From NCBI GenBank assembly GCA_009667805.1, contig CM019064.1:106676328-106740327 (forward strand): a DNA stretch of 64,000 nt, read 5' to 3'. Below the pieces are notes generated by a model. That model was not told where the DNA came from and did no database searches. It was given only the letters and a program-made list of their open reading frames with translations. Position 1 is the first letter of the stretch, and each line of letters opens with the position of its first letter. Origin of the DNA: Leptobrachium leishanense (taxonomy: Eukaryota > Chordata > Amphibia > Anura > Megophryidae). Of the stretch, positions 45,835 to 58,726 are shown in pieces. A program made the position numbers and the translations under genes.

Positions 45835-48289
45835 ATCAGGTATGGCCCGCTGGTGTGTTATATGCTCGTGCTGGGGTGGCGGATCTCTGGAGCAGAGAAC
45901 CTAGATACTCACCGCCTGTAAGGGGCTTTCTCTTAGGGCGGAACACATTTATTGCAATTTATAGGATGATACTATTATCATCTCCATGTACATCTACCCT
46001 TTATGTTCTTCTTTTGGACTTTCCCAGGCTGACCCCTATATATGGAAACACACACACACACACACACACACATACACTCTACTCTCCCCATGCCTCCAGT
46101 CTTTTGGCAAATCTCAAAAACATACTACATTAGAGAAGACTACTATCAATTCCACTCACCTTGGTCTAATTGACACATGGCCATCATCCATGCCATTCCA
46201 TTCATTAGAATTTCCCCTAACTTTTTGTGTTATCCCAATCATCAAGATTGAAAAAAGTGAATATCAGTGGGTCACGATCAAATATGGAGCTATAATTCAC
46301 CCGAAAGTTTATAGCTGTAAAACTATATGGTGCTTTGATAATACTTTATTCATTGAACTTGTGAAAAAATATAGGAGAAAGAGGTGAAATGGTAAAACGG
46401 CTTGAGTCCGATTCCATAGTTGTTGATAAGATAAGTACAGGAGATTTTACAGATTTTTAATCGAGGGGAATCACCATTCCATTATTGCCGCTTGAACGCA
46501 GCGATACCCTGCGTGAGGTTACAGTACATTAATGTCTCCTATACTTTTTATAGGAGACGTTAATGTTCACCTCCACTTGGCAGAGCAGGCTATTCCAAAG
46601 TGGCGTGCGCTTCCACCCGGGAGAAGGTATTTCACTGTGAAATCACTGATCCAGAGAGGGGGCACAGGGAGCATTTGTCCCCCCAAGCTGCCGTCCCATT
46701 AAAGGTCATACGGGGACCTTTGGATGTTTGAAACCCTGTGTCTCCGGTTCTACACAATCTACATACATCATTGAGGTGCCATTGTAAAGGCCAAATTCTG
46801 ACCTTTCTAAATGGTACCAAAAGTGATTATGTACAAATTACACAATGAAGATAAAACACAAGATAAAATGTATTTTTCTCATTATTTTAAAATTGTGTAT
46901 TTCCTTAGAAAAATGCAGGATGGGAAGGAAATGGCTCAGAAGCAAAGGAGCTAACTTCTATGTATTAAACCTCTGGAGTTCACTTGACAGGGCTATTTTT
47001 TGGATACACACAAAATATATAAACCTCTATTGTGTGTATACTGTATGTCCCAAACTGAGTGTGTATCTGCCTGCCCGGTGTATGTATGGATGTTTATAAA
47101 GCCATTTATGTGTATGTGTCTTTGGAGTGTATGTCAATGAGAGTGTGTCTGTATACAGCTGTGTATAAGTGTATACCTGGGAGAGCAAAAAGGGGTTTGT
47201 GAGGGTCCTGAGAATGAACAACGGCTCTAGTGGCCTACTCTACGTTGAGGCCCGCTCAGGTGTCACGATGCTTCAGCTCGATTGTGCCATTACAGGGGAC
47301 GACTGCTCCATATGCAAATCAGACTGAAATCACCCAGAAAGGGTGGCCAGTACTGAAATGCCAAGGATGTCATCCCTGCACGAGAGATGCAGAAATCCCT
47401 GACGATCGTTTCAGCCTTGTTAGGCCTCGTCAGGAGGGTATAGCTGACACCTCTCTAGGCACCTCGAGCAAGGGGTCCACGCCTGGATTACCCTGTATAC
47501 ATAAAGTGAGCTAAAAGGGGTATGTGTGTACCTGGGTGCATATCTCCCAAATATCCCCATTTTTGAAGGACAATCCTAATGTTGGGCCCTAATCCCCCTT
47601 TCCCTCTTTTTTTCTAATGTTCCTTCTTTAAGGAACTCCCCAATAAATTCAGGGAGTGCAGGTGTATAACAGAGCTGTACAGCAATAAAATACCCAGCAA
47701 TGAGTCTGTAAACTATGATAAATGTAAATATGATACTTTGCATTGATTATAGTTAACATTTTTATTCACATAAATGGCCCAAACGTTTGTGATGCCGGCT
47801 ATAAAGTCTGTGAATAGCTGAGTTTCTGAGCTTGAGTTTAGCTGATTCCCTAAAAGGTATGTGTATGTGTGTATAGCTATGTATGTGTGTGTATCTCTGA
47901 GTGCTATGACTATGTATGGGTGTCAGTGGTTGAATGGCCCTGCGGCGCGTTACTGCTGGTGGTGCTCGATTCTGAGTGACAGAGCGTGCGCCAGAATGCA
48001 GAGCATTGCTGTGCGGTGTCTATCTTGTGTCACCTGAGCCGCATGAGGACAGACCCTGTGCAGCAATGTTCTGGAGAGAGTGTGTGTGACGAGCACAGCC
48101 TGCGATTAGGCTCAACAGTGCATGTCACTGTGAACCGAACACCAGCTCTTAGCCAAAACTGATAGAGTGCCCCCCCCAAACCTGTGTCTGGATCCTCCTC
48201 GTGTGAAATAACGTCTCCTTGAAGCTGGTGATAAGTGATTTTGTGCAAAATCATAACACGCTTTGAAACCCAAACCCATTAAATTCCAT
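45835..48289. other. Mostly unrecognised, with a CA microsatellite and an old MITE-like remnant
   Basis: (CA)n at 46047-46073. A hairpin 'gtctcctatactttttataggagac' (46531-46556) recalls one hairpin-chain stem. 47000-47180 and 47860-47930 are TG-rich ('gtatgtgtgtgta'). Small frames here have no family resemblance. Confidence 0.45.
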
Positions 48290-48560
48290 ACTCACCTCTC
48301 ATCTTGCGGTGGAGAGGGGATGCTGCAATCTGCTGCTTCCTCTCGTCACGAGCAGAGTGAAACTGGTAACAAATAGTTCCTAGTCCCTCTCTGCGATTCA
48401 TCCGCTGCGTAATCTAGCAAGAGCGAGCTTGTGCAGAGCTCACCGCTGGGAAGCACAAGGCTCCATGGACCCTATGGACTCCAATACTCGGGTGGCGCAT
48501 TGCACCTGGCAGCCTTGCACTCTATTCAGGGGCTACGCACTAACAAAGTGCCTACTCTGA
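48290..48560 (-). mobile_element. Possible hairpin-chain remnant
   Basis: Reads 'catactcacctctcatcttg', 'gcagagtgaaactggtaac' and 'ggaccctatggactcc' in the order of copy 1, but highly decayed and without ends. Confidence 0.4.
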
Positions 48561-50633
48561 AATATTACAAAAAGAGTATTTAGTGATCAGGGTTATCAGC
48601 TAAACTGGAAATTGCCTCTAACTGACCAGTGAATTGGAAATTGTAAGGCAAGATATTAAAGTTTATAGAGACACATTAGCGATAATAACCATTGTATTAA
48701 AGGTCATGGATAGATGAGAATGTCTACCTCCGTCGCAGCTGTCCTGTCAGGCTGATTCGGTCAAGCGGGCCTTCCATCCTGCCTGGAAAACTGTCAATTA
48801 GCTTACACAGAACCACCTTTGAGATTTAGGTTTGGAATGCACAGCTCTGTGCATTCCTGACCAGCCGATGCCTCTCAATGTGCTTGCACTGAGAGGCATT
48901 GGACTGGCTGTACTGTATGCTCTAGTGAATGTCTAACCCCCTGTCAGCTCTGACACATTAAGATTTGAGCTGTCAGAGTAGATGAGGAGAATTGGAGAGC
49001 CCTGGAGGGAAAGTGAGTTTTGTGTATCATACTTTATGTGGTGGAGGGGCTAGGGGGTGTTAGCTGGGGTTCATATGTAACCCTTCACACACCCCTCCAT
49101 TTTAACCTTAGAGTATCTCTTTTGAAGACTTAAAAGGTTTTACAATTTTACCTAAATCAATTCAGCATGATTAATCAATATATTCCTAATTTACACCCTT
49201 TGTTTTCTATGGACTTCTCCGACCTGACCTAAACATATACGGTCTACCTAAAGATACCTGCATGATCGCCTGCTTCTGCAGTGCTACTACACCAGAAGCT
49301 GGGGGGGGTCAACACAGGGACTTGGCTTACAAGTAATACACATGCATTTAGGTGAAGAGAGAGATTCTGCAGAGTCTTATTAAAAGATGACTAACTTGCT
49401 GAAGGTCGGAAATAAAAAAAGATTGTAAACTAGGAAGATACTTGTTTTAACTTGCCGAATAGATTGAAGAAAACGTCAAAAGCAGCTAGGACGTCTCCTA
49501 AACATTGCTGATTTAGAAGATTTTATTTCTTAGAAAACTGGCTACTTTCTACCAAATAGCAATAAATGTCTGACGTTTCCTGACAACTCCACACGGGAGA
49601 TCCTTCACATACATAAATCAAAGCCGATTATTATTGGCCGAGAAGACCTTCAAAAAGACTTAGGACCTTATTATTAAACGAGTTCCCAAGTGGGTTGAGG
49701 ACGCTCTGCCGTACGTTTATCTCAAAGCAACCACCATTGAATGGGAAGTCACCGTATATAGAGAATGTCATCTTTTCCTTTGCAGCTTGACACATTTAAG
49801 GAGACGTTTGATTTAGTGCAGAGGTGGAATTACTTGGCAAGAATTTCCTGAAAGCTCTCCAACTGAGTAAAGCACAGAAACACATCACTATGCTAATGAC
49901 TTAACCAGCTACATAAGCAGCAGAGGAAGCTCTTTACTCCTTTTGGTTTTATTGTCCCATTTCTCTGTCCTGCAGGAGCCAATGTGTTGGAAGTGAACGC
50001 ACCTGCCCCCTGCCTGCCATCTCCCTCACAGACACATGATTCTCATTAACTCTGCTACTTAAACGAGCTCTAATGAACACCATTTAACCCTTCGCCAACG
50101 CAACAGAAAGCTGCACAGCTGAGCAACAGAGAGCGACAGTAGTGGGGGAAAAAAAATCTTACACCATTTTTTTTCTTTATAGTATTTTCCATTCTTGAGC
50201 CTAGGCGTGCATTTTCCTTTATTAAATCTTAGCTTCTGGCTTCAATCATTTGTGATTAATGTAGAAAATGTGAATAACAATAGAATGATCTATTCACCTT
50301 AGAGTATTTATTGGCATTGGGGAAAGTACTGAAGTACACAATATTGACTTTTTTTCCCATTTTAATGCTTACCTTTCCATGCCACAGGAAAATTCACTAC
50401 TCTGATATATACAGTATATTTCCTGGTAAAATAATTTATAAGTAAATAAATATTAACTGTCCATTACATATTCGCTCGCGGAACACATGATTTTATAACT
50501 AAATTTACAAATGAAATAAATTAATATTCCTTTCCAAATTACCCTTATGTTCCACCTTCTCAGAATATATATAAGTTTTACTCTCCAATTTTTATATATC
50601 AATTGGAAAGGGATCAGAGAAAGGGAACACCTA
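48561..50633. other. Long stretch without recognised repeats
   Basis: Relatively balanced composition and little repeat sequence, notably 49400-50150. It may be conserved intron or regulatory DNA, but I see no exon with convincing splice sites or reading frame. Confidence 0.4.
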
Positions 50634-50815
50634 CAGGGTTATTCAGAGCGAGGTGAAAACCAGGAGAATGACTGGAGAAGTGAAAATTCTTGGTCAAAAT
50701 AGCCAAACCAGAAAAATTCTCCTATTTGTCTCACTTTCTAAATCGGATATTTTGACCTAGAATTTTCACTTCTCCAGTCATTCTCCTGGTTTTCACCTCT
50801 TTCTGAATAACCCTG
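50634..50815. mobile_element. Short palindromic MITE, copy 2 (best-preserved)
   Basis: Ends 'cagggttattcagagcgagg' and 'cctctttctgaataaccctg'. Arms 'gtgaaaaccaggagaatgac' and 'gtcattctcctggttttcac' are exact complements and continue inward through 'ggagaagtgaaaattc'/'gaattttcacttctcc'. Confidence 0.93.
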
Positions 50816-52671
50816 TTCGAGTTCCACCACTACTTTTACAGGAGGAACTTAGTTCCCATTTGGCTGATATAATAGACATCTGCAATGTTTTTCGGTACAA
50901 TTTTACAAAACTGTCTAATGTTTTTCCAAGGCTTGAGTCCATTGGGAATGCATGGCATTGACGATTTCTCTATATCTACAGGAGGAATGGCATTCTCATA
51001 CATAAAGAAGCATCACAGCTGCTACAGCTTCCGGTATTCTTTATTATGACCGGAATCATGGGTTGACAGAAGTCTTGGTGAGTTCCCACACTTATTTAAT
51101 TAGGATTTGACCACTATATATCTTTTTTTTTTATTTTTTCTACAAATTATTTTACCAGGAAGGGTACGTTGAGATATCTCTCGTTTTCAAGTATATCCTG
51201 GGTGGGTCTTATTTCCTAACCTATGATAATATTGCATGTATTTAATATAGTCACTTTTAAAACAAGTCGGTTACCATGCATAAAAATTTATAATGTATTA
51301 AAGTATATTAAAGTACAGTAATAAATATATACATATATATATATTATATTGTAAGTACACTTTTATATAGTTTTTCTTAAGAAAATAAATGAAATACGTT
51401 TTACCTGAATTGTGGCAGAAAAAAAGTGTCACAGTCGTCTTTTAAAGTCCATCTCACTGTATCTGGTAGCGATGCATAGGCTGAGATACAATTATCAAAA
51501 ATTTATTGTTATTGTTAAGTGCAGAAGACTGTGTCAGTAAGTTTGTAAATATTTATTTCTTGGGACTGGCTGAAAAGTTCAGTCCATTCTGTCTTCCATG
51601 CTATAAATCACCTTATCCACGTGCAGGTCTGCACAGGATTATGTGCATAGCCAAACTTAAATCCACTGAAGTTCTTTTATCAAAGCGAATTAATCCAGAA
51701 TCTTGAGCAAAATTTACTCCGGAATAAAGAAATCAGACTTGGCTTTAGGTCCAGGTAAGGAATGAATTGGGTCAGCCCAAAGAGAAAGCGCAAGTGAGAA
51801 TGTCAAAGCATCTACTAGAATTTTTTAGCAGTGATCCAGCATAGAGAATAACTTTGGATAGTAGAATGAACCTTGAAATAAGGACGGATACCCTGCTCCC
51901 TCCTTCTTTTGTGAAGTGTGTGCTCGAGGAGGAGGGAGCAGCTGCTGGGCTTAGCTCACTTGCCTGTTTCAGAGTGGGCGGCTCTGTCTTCAGGCAGGAC
52001 CTGATGGGGAAGCTCACTGTGATGCTGGAATGAGTTTGCGTGAACATTGTAGAATGATGCTACAGGCGTTCATGCTCAAAATTGCAGAAAAACTAAAAAA
52101 AAAGAAAGAGGATCATATAACACTCAGACACAACCTACACATGAGATGCACACATAGCTTTAATCAATTAATAAACTGAAAGCTATTGGGATGAACCGAC
52201 TAAAAATTTAAAAAGTTCTATTCGGAATACATCACGGCGCAGCACAGGCGCAAATCAGTCTATTAAGGGCAAAAAGTATTGGCGCAAGGATGAGGAGGTG
52301 GTCCAGGCCTCCCATAATAACACACAGAACAGGGGGCAGCAATGAACCTACGCATGCACATTTCCTAAAGGTGCACCAGGACACCTGCTTAGTTTTGCAC
52401 CTCACCCTGTCACGTTTCTCACCACAAGTTCTATTTATAACCTTGTACTGTAGAGTGTCCCAGGAGGAGGCGTTCCCCCATGTAGGTGGCTTAATTTGAT
52501 AAGAGTGGGCATTAGACTGGCATTGGAGCTGCCGTGACGGGTACGCTGATACTATGTCGTGCTTATGCAATATATGATCATGTTTTGTAACTAAATCCTC
52601 GCTCATTTAAAACTTAAGTCAGGTGTTTTTAAATCTTTGGTTGGCGTGCTCTGAATTTTGTGTGAAAATAT
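50816..52671. other. Mostly unrecognised, with one SINE tail
   Basis: 51145-51208 is an isolated SINE tail ('ttttaccaggaagggtacg'). 51300-51345 is TA-rich. 51720-52075 is GC-richer and discussed as a possible upstream exon. Nothing firmer was found. Confidence 0.45.
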
Positions 52672-53270
52672 ACTCACTGGCCACTTTATTAGATACATTA
52701 TTACATAGGCTGAAAAAAGACATGGGTCCATCGGGTTCAGCCTCTCACACATCACCTACTGTTGTTGATCCAAAAGAAGGCAAAAAAACCCAGTCTGAAG
52801 CGCTCGCCAATATGCAACATACTGGGGAAAAATTCCTTCTTGACCCCAGAATGGCAGTCAGATTTCTCCTTGGATCAAGAAGCTTTTACCCACATATTAA
52901 ATATTATAACCCTTAATATTCTGTGTCTGTAGGAAGTCATCCAGTCGTTTTTTAAAAGTCTGTACAGACTCTGACCCAACCACCTCAACAGGCAGAAAAT
53001 TCCACAGCTTTATTCTTCTCACTGTAAAATAACCCTTCCTATGCTTTAGGCTGAATTTCCTTTCGTCCAGTCTAAATGGGTGACATTGTGTCCTGTGTAT
53101 AGTCCTATTAATGAGGTATAGCCTTGCTAGTACTGGGTTGGACCCCTTTTGCCTTCAGAACAGCCTTAATTCTTCATTGCATAGATTCAACAAGCTTTGT
53201 CAGGCAGTCCAGGCTTGTTTCTCGCCAATATTTTATGTACTTACCTACCATGTGTACACCGTTGTCTTTT
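52672..53270. mobile_element. DNA-element fragment 'ACTGGCCACTTTATTAG' split by another repeat
   Basis: 'tactcactggccactttatt' (52672) and 'gctagtactgggttggaccc' (53128) are adjacent in the common vertebrate form of this repeat. Here ~420 bp of a different dispersed repeat intervenes ('gggtccatcgggttcagcct', 'gtctgtacagactctgaccc', 'cttctcactgtaaaataacc'). Family recognition is from memory of wording, so moderate. Confidence 0.55.
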
Positions 53271-53795
53271 TTTATGCTAAAGCAATTATTAATATACTTT
53301 TAGTAGTCTTGTAGTAAGGTAACAATTACTAATGTCAAGCATGCAATTAAGAAATCAGAAGATTACAGCCCTTAGTAATGTCTTAGTTTCTATTTGTTCA
53401 GTTACATGTTGCTTCTTTCAGAATGAGCTGCAAGTGTGTTCATGTCCTTTTCACTCTGTTGCTGCTCAGAATAAACAAGCAACTGCAATACCTTCAAGCG
53501 TTTTCTGGAAGAACATGTGATACTGAAAAAAAAAGAAATTGCCAAAGGTAGGCGTTCACTTAACAGAGAGTGGCAGTGAGAGAACATTCAAAATACACAA
53601 AATAGTTAGGTATAAAAAAAAGTAACATTCACAATGAAATCTTGGCAATATATAGTATAAATACTTTGGAAATATAAAATGATTATCCAGTTATAATTGA
53701 AAAATAACAATAAAATATCTGAAACTATTTACTAATCACATCAAAATCTTGGCAATCTATAATATATATAAATATATATACACACATTGTATATA
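53271..53795. other. No recognised feature
   Basis: AT-rich with TA-rich patches at 53757-53793. Confidence 0.5.
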
Positions 53796-54146
53796 CAGTC
53801 AGGTCCAGAAATATTGGGACATCGACACAATTCTAACATCTTTGGCTCTATACACCACCACAATGGAGTTGGAATGAAACAAACACAATGTGCTTTAACT
53901 GCAGACTGTCAGCTTTAATTTGAATCATCCAACTCACGTGAACGGTGTAGGACTTACAGCAGTTTGCAGATGTGCCTCCCACTTGTTAAGGAACCAAAGG
54001 TAATGGGACAATTGGCTTCTCAGCTGTTCCATGGCCAGGTGTGTGATATTCCTTCATTACCCCAATTACAATGTGCAGATAAAAGGCCCAGAGTTCATTT
54101 CAAGTGTGCTATTTGCATTTGGAATCTGTTGATGTCAACTCTCAAG

Positions 54147-55180
54147 ATGAGATCCAAAGAGCTGTCACTATCAGTGAAGCAAGCCATCATTAGGCTGAAG
54201 AAACAAAACAAACCCATCAGAGAGATAGCAAGAACATTAGGCGTGGCCAAAACAACTGTTTGGAACATTTTCAAAAAGAAGGAACGCACCGGTGAGCTCA
54301 GCAACACAAAAATACCCCGGGAGACCACAGAAAACAACTGTGGTGGATGACCGAAGAATTCTTTCCCTGGTGAAGAAAACACCCTTCACAACAGTTGGCC
54401 AGATCAAGAACACTCTCCAGGAGGTAGGTGTATGTGTGTCAATGTCAACAATCAAGAGAAGACTTCAGCAGAGTGAATACAGAGGGTTCACCACAAAATG
54501 TAAGCCATTGGTGAGCCTCAAAAACAGGAAGGCCAGATAAGAGTTTGCCAAACAACACCTAACAAAGCCGTCACCGTTCTGGAACAAGATCCTATGGACA
54601 GATGAGACCAAGATCAACTTGTACCAGAGTGATGGGAAGAGAAGAGTATGGAGAAGGTAAGGAACTGCTCATGATCCTAAGCATACTACCTCATCAGTGA
54701 AGCATGGTGGTGGTAGTGTCATGGCGTGGGCATGTATGGCTGCCAATGGAACTGGTTCTCTTGTATTTGTTGATGATGTGACTGCTGACAAAAGCAGCAG
54801 GATGAATTCTGAAGTGTTTCTGGCAAATATTATCTGCTAACATTCAGCCAAATGCTGCAGAACTCATTGGACGGTGCTTCACAGTGCATATGGACAATGA
54901 CCCAAAGCAAAAGCAACCAAAGAGTTTTTGAAGGGACAGAAGTGGAATGTTATGCAATGGCCAAGTCAATCACCTGACCTGAATCCCATTGAGCATGCAT
55001 TTCACTTGCTGAAGACAAAACTGAAGGGAAAAATGCCCCAAGAACAAGCAGGAACTGAAGACAGTTGCAGTAGAGGCCTGGCAGAGCATCACCAGGGATG
55101 AAACCCAGCGTCTGGTGATGTCTATGCGTTCCAGACTTCAGGCTGTGATTGACTGCAAAGGATTTGCAACCAAGTATTAA
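54147..55180 (+). pseudogene. Tc1-like transposase, family 4, inactivated
   Basis: ATG 54147 starts MRSKELSLSVKQAIIRLKKQ with the N-terminal HTH (IREIARTLGVAKTTVWNIFK). A frameshift near 54310 moves to the frame with GRPQKTTVVDDRRILSLVKK. TAA at 54538 follows KNRKAR, then ILWTDETKINLYQ (first Asp), TAA at 54658, HGGGSVMAWACMAANG, and a frame change around 54825. DNDPK at about 54894 (second Asp) and [20 protein letters not shown] (Glu) remain legible. The natural end '...AxKGFATKY' is the place where the TTAA element inserted. Heavily decayed, older than family 2. Confidence 0.9.
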
Positions 55181-56412
55181 CCCCTTCCCGACCGCTGACG
55201 TACCCTGTACGTCCTGTATTCGGGTCTCCCTTAGACCCGATGACGTACAGGGTACGTCAGCGGCGCCAAATCCCCTCCCGCCCGATACTCACCTCCCTCG
55301 TTGGATCCCACGTCGATCTGACAGGGAGGAAGCCTGCCCATGTGATTTACATGGGCAGGCGAGGCTGATGACGTCGCCACGCTGCGTGGTGACGTCATCA
55401 GAAGGTGCCCCCATGTGTTTCAATGGAGGGGAGGGGGGCTCCTTCGGAGCCCTCTATCTCCCCAACCATTGAAGCTAGAGAGATGCCGTTTGCACCGCTG
55501 GAGAGGGGAGAGCCTCCCCTTTCCAGCGGTGTATGGCATTAACCATTTCGCCGCCGGATCACGTTGCGGCGCCAATTGGCGCCAAAACGTGATTCAAACC
55601 TGGAGGGGGGCTGACATCTTGGATGTCAGCCAAGCCTCCAGGTCCCCCCCACCCACTGACAACCTCACCATATGTGTGAGGATGTCAGTGGGCCAGTTAA
55701 CCCTCTAGCTGCCATGTAGAGATAAGGGGATCCTAAGGATCCCTTTATCTCCCGATCCATGGCAGCTAGATGGTCATATTTGCCATCATTTGAAAGGCCT
55801 GATTATGGCCTTTCAAATGATACCAAACATGACCAGGTTTGGTTTTAAAAAAAAATGTAAAAAAAAAATAATAAAAAAAAATAATAAAAAAATTAAATTA
55901 AATAAAAAATTATTTTTTTTTTTAAAGTTTTTTTTGTCTGGGGGAGTTTAATTAAATAGGACCTAGGCTGTCATCTAAAAATAATTAGCACAAAATGGTC
56001 AGAATGAGCGCAGCGCACATAGGTGAACTGGCTCAGCAGTGAAAGGGTTAAAAGGTAAAATCATGTAAAGATTGGGTATTTCTATTCTCGGGATAAAATT
56101 TGGAAACTATTTAGCCGGGGTCTTTATTGGTGGTTATAGCTTTAGGGGATTAAATGACGAAAAAGTGTGTTTTTACCATTTTTTTCATCATATTTCATAT
56201 TTTTTTTATATTAAATTATTGGATATGATGGAAATAATGGTATTTCTAGAAAGTCCATTTAATGGCGGGAAAAAGGGTGTATAATATGTGTGGGTTGAAT
56301 AAACGAGTAAGAGGAAAATTTGATCTAAACACGAGCAGCGCAGAAACGTAAAAACAGCAGCGGTCACTAAAGGACGGATTTGTGTAAAACTGCCCGGTCA
56401 CTAAGGGGTTAA
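55177..56412. mobile_element. piggyBac-like TTAA element PB-2 (1.24 kb) inside the family 4 Tc1
   Basis: TTAA at 55177-55180 and 56409-56412, TIRs TTAACCCCTTCCCGACC and TTAACCCCTTAGTGACC. A strong left hairpin 'gctgacgtaccctgtacgtc' pairs with 'gacgtacagggtacgtcagc' (55195-55263). 'ggctgacatcttggatgtc' palindrome at 55607. An internal unit 55539-56051 also has TTAA at both edges and family-like ends (TTAACCATTTCGCCGCC, TTAACCCTTTCACTGCTG), so it may be one TTAA element inside another. Confidence 0.85.
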
Positions 56413-56670
56413 GAAGGGAATGTTTGATTTATGATTATTATTCTGTCCCATTACCTTTGGTCCCTAAACAAGTGGGAGGCACATCTGCAAACTGCTGTAA
56501 GTCCTACACCGTTCACCTGAGTTGGATGTACATACCCTCAAATTAAAGCTGACAGTCTGCAGTTAAAGCACATTGTGTTTGTTTCATTCCAACTCCATTG
56601 TGGTGGTGTATAGAGCCAAAGATGTTAGAATTGTGTCTATGTCCCAATATTTCTGGACCTGACTGTACAT

Positions 56671-58386
56671 GGTTGTTCAGAGAGCGCCGAAATGTCACCA
56701 ACATTACGGTGCTCTCCTGTTCGCAGCACTTCGGCGAGTTAAGTTAGCCGACACTATGGTGAATTCAGCATTCACCACAGTGTCCCCGGAGTGCGGCGAA
56801 TCAACCTGCCGAACGAATCAATAAACCACTGCAAAACCGCTGAATCAATCCGAAAAGCCATTGAATTGATCCAAAAAAAAAAAATGCCAAAAACCTGCTG
56901 AATGCAGCCAGCTGCCGACAAAAGCCGACAATCTGCCGAACGGGTTAAAAAAAATACAACGTTTAAAAGGCGGTTAAACAAAAACTACTGCATGAAAATG
57001 GCTAGAAATAATATATGAGGTCCTATGAATAATAATAAAAAGGTCTGTTACAGAAAAAACAGCCAAAAAAATCATGAAAAATGCCTAAAAAAATGCCTGT
57101 TTAACCACTTCAATGCAGAGGACGCGCTCAGCAAGTCCTGCCGCATCGACACTTGGCTCAGCTCGTCCTCCTTTTGCAGCCGTGATCGGCTGGGGTTCCG
57201 GGACCCAGGTGAGCTCGATAGGCGTCATCACGCCGGAACGATGGCGTCTATTACAGGCACCCCCGCCAGTGCCGGGAAGGTACCTGAAGGGAAGGGGGGA
57301 GGTCCTTTGGACCTATCTCCCTCCCGATCGACTTGGGTCACTGCAAAAAAGGCAGGCACCGCTTGGAATTGCACAGCCTGCCCTTCCAAGTGGTGGCTGC
57401 CTTTAACCCCTTGGGGGCTGGATCGCGATTCGGTGCCAACAGGCACCAGATTGCGGTCCCCTCCCGGAGCTGGCCAATATCTTGGATGTCGGCCAAGCTT
57501 CTGGGATCTTCCAATGAACCCCCTATCTCCCCATCCGTGGCAGCTATGGGTTAATGTTTGGTATCATTGGTATCACTAACAGCCAGAGCATGGCCTTTCC
57601 ATTGATACCAAACCATGTTATATGTAAACAAGAAAAAAACAAAAAAAATTAAAAAAATTTAAATACAAAAAAAAAACAACAGTTTTTCTTTTGTTTTATT
57701 AATGCAGCAATATTGTTCCCATTTCAATTATAATGTGAACAATGATGCTGCACTATTTTTTCTATGGGGGCGTTTGCTAAAAATCATGTAATTCCCCCCC
57801 CCCCAAAAATGTAACGAGTCCCCATTTCTAATTTTTTTAAACAAGCGCACCCCAAAGAAAATATAGCCACAAAGGCTCGCATGATAAAATTTAAAAAAAA
57901 AACCACTACACACTGTAGATGATTGAAAATTCTAATTTGATTGCATTTTGTTGATAGAATATACAGGCAGGACATGACGCATACATATAATGATGATATA
58001 TTATGAATCTGCCGAATCTCCAGGGAAGAACGATATATAATTTATCTGGGTCGCATAATAAAATGTGACATCAAATTGCGTTTAAACATGATGAGCGAAA
58101 CCGTTAAAAATTGGCTCAGCAGCACCTGTTGACTGAAACCTCTGAAAATCCGGGCTTTTCACTGACATTTTGGTCCTGTCCCATGTTCTCTGAATAGATT
58201 AACCATTACTTCTCTATGGGGATTTCACTGCCGACAAAGATCACTGTATTTTGCTGGCAATTCGCCAATATTTGGCAAATAGCCAGCTTTTTGAATAGCC
58301 AAATGGCCATGAAATTGCACCCTACGGGGAAATTAACTGTTCGGTTTAATTTCGGTGGCCAATTCGGTACTTTTTGAATAACTCCT
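56671..58386 (+). mobile_element. MITE of the 'GGTTATTCAGAG' family, copy g, split by PB-3
   Basis: Left 'ggttgttcagagagcgcc', right 'tttttgaataactcc'. Subterminal 'caccacagtgtccccggagt' as in other copies. Interrupted at 57101 by a TTAA element and resumes at about 58123 ('cacctgttgactgaaacctc'), matching 32727 onward. Confidence 0.75.
57101..58122. mobile_element. piggyBac-like element PB-3, right TTAA lost
   Basis: Left TTAACCACTTCAATGCAGAGG with 'acgcgctcagcaagtcc' mirrors PB-1. Shares the 'gcagcaatattgtt'...'aacaatgatgctgc' hairpin (57704-57753) and the 'cccccaaaaatgtaacgagt' block. The right end reads '...ggctcagcag' and stops short of the TTAA, so a small deletion joins it to the MITE. 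Confidence 0.75.
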
Positions 58387-58402
58387 ATAGTTTGTGTGTA
58401 TA

Positions 58403-58690
58403 CAGTGAATAGTAAAAGTCTACACACCTCTGTTAAAATGTCAGGTTTCTGTGATGTAAAAAAATGAGACAAAGATAAATCATTCCCTAGTTATAAGAGG
58501 GTGTGCACACTTATGCAACCATTTTATTTTAGTTTAGTTTTCCTCCCTCCACTTAAAAGATTTCAGTTTGTTTTTCCATCGAGTTGAACAGTTTATAGGT
58601 CACAATAAAGATGGGAGAAGTTCTAATTTTTTTTTACATCACAGAAACCTGACATTTTAACAGGGGTGTGTAGACTTTTGTTATCCGCTG
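58403..58690. mobile_element. Tc1/mariner-derived MITE (288 bp), TA-flanked
   Basis: Ends 'cagtgaatagtaaaagtcta' and inverted 'tagacttttgttatccgctg', TA at 58401-58402 and 58691-58692. Long TIRs include 'cctctgttaaaatgtcaggt' / 'acctgacattttaacagggg'. Nothing of a transposase remains: an internal-deletion derivative of a fifth Tc1 family. Confidence 0.9.
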
Positions 58691-58726
58691 TATATATATA
58701 TATATTTATTTATTTATTTATAAAGG

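Larger units (their letters stand above)
53796..56665 (+). mobile_element. Tc1-like transposon, family 4, split by a TTAA element
   Basis: Ends 'cagtcaggtccagaaatatt' and inverted 'aatatttctggacctgactg', TA at 53794-53795 and 56666-56667. Long TIRs (~200 bp, for example 'ctccattgtggtggtgtata'). Total 2.87 kb; removing the 55177-56412 insert leaves about 1.63 kb, a normal Tc1 length. Confidence 0.93.

Noticed and set aside
53796..56665. A single long Tc1 with extra genes
   Set aside because: The extra length is fully accounted for by a TTAA-flanked non-coding element.
57025..57579. 184-codon plus-strand frame
   Set aside because: Runs from a MITE into a TTAA element across the insertion point, with GC-rich palindromes giving the open stretch.
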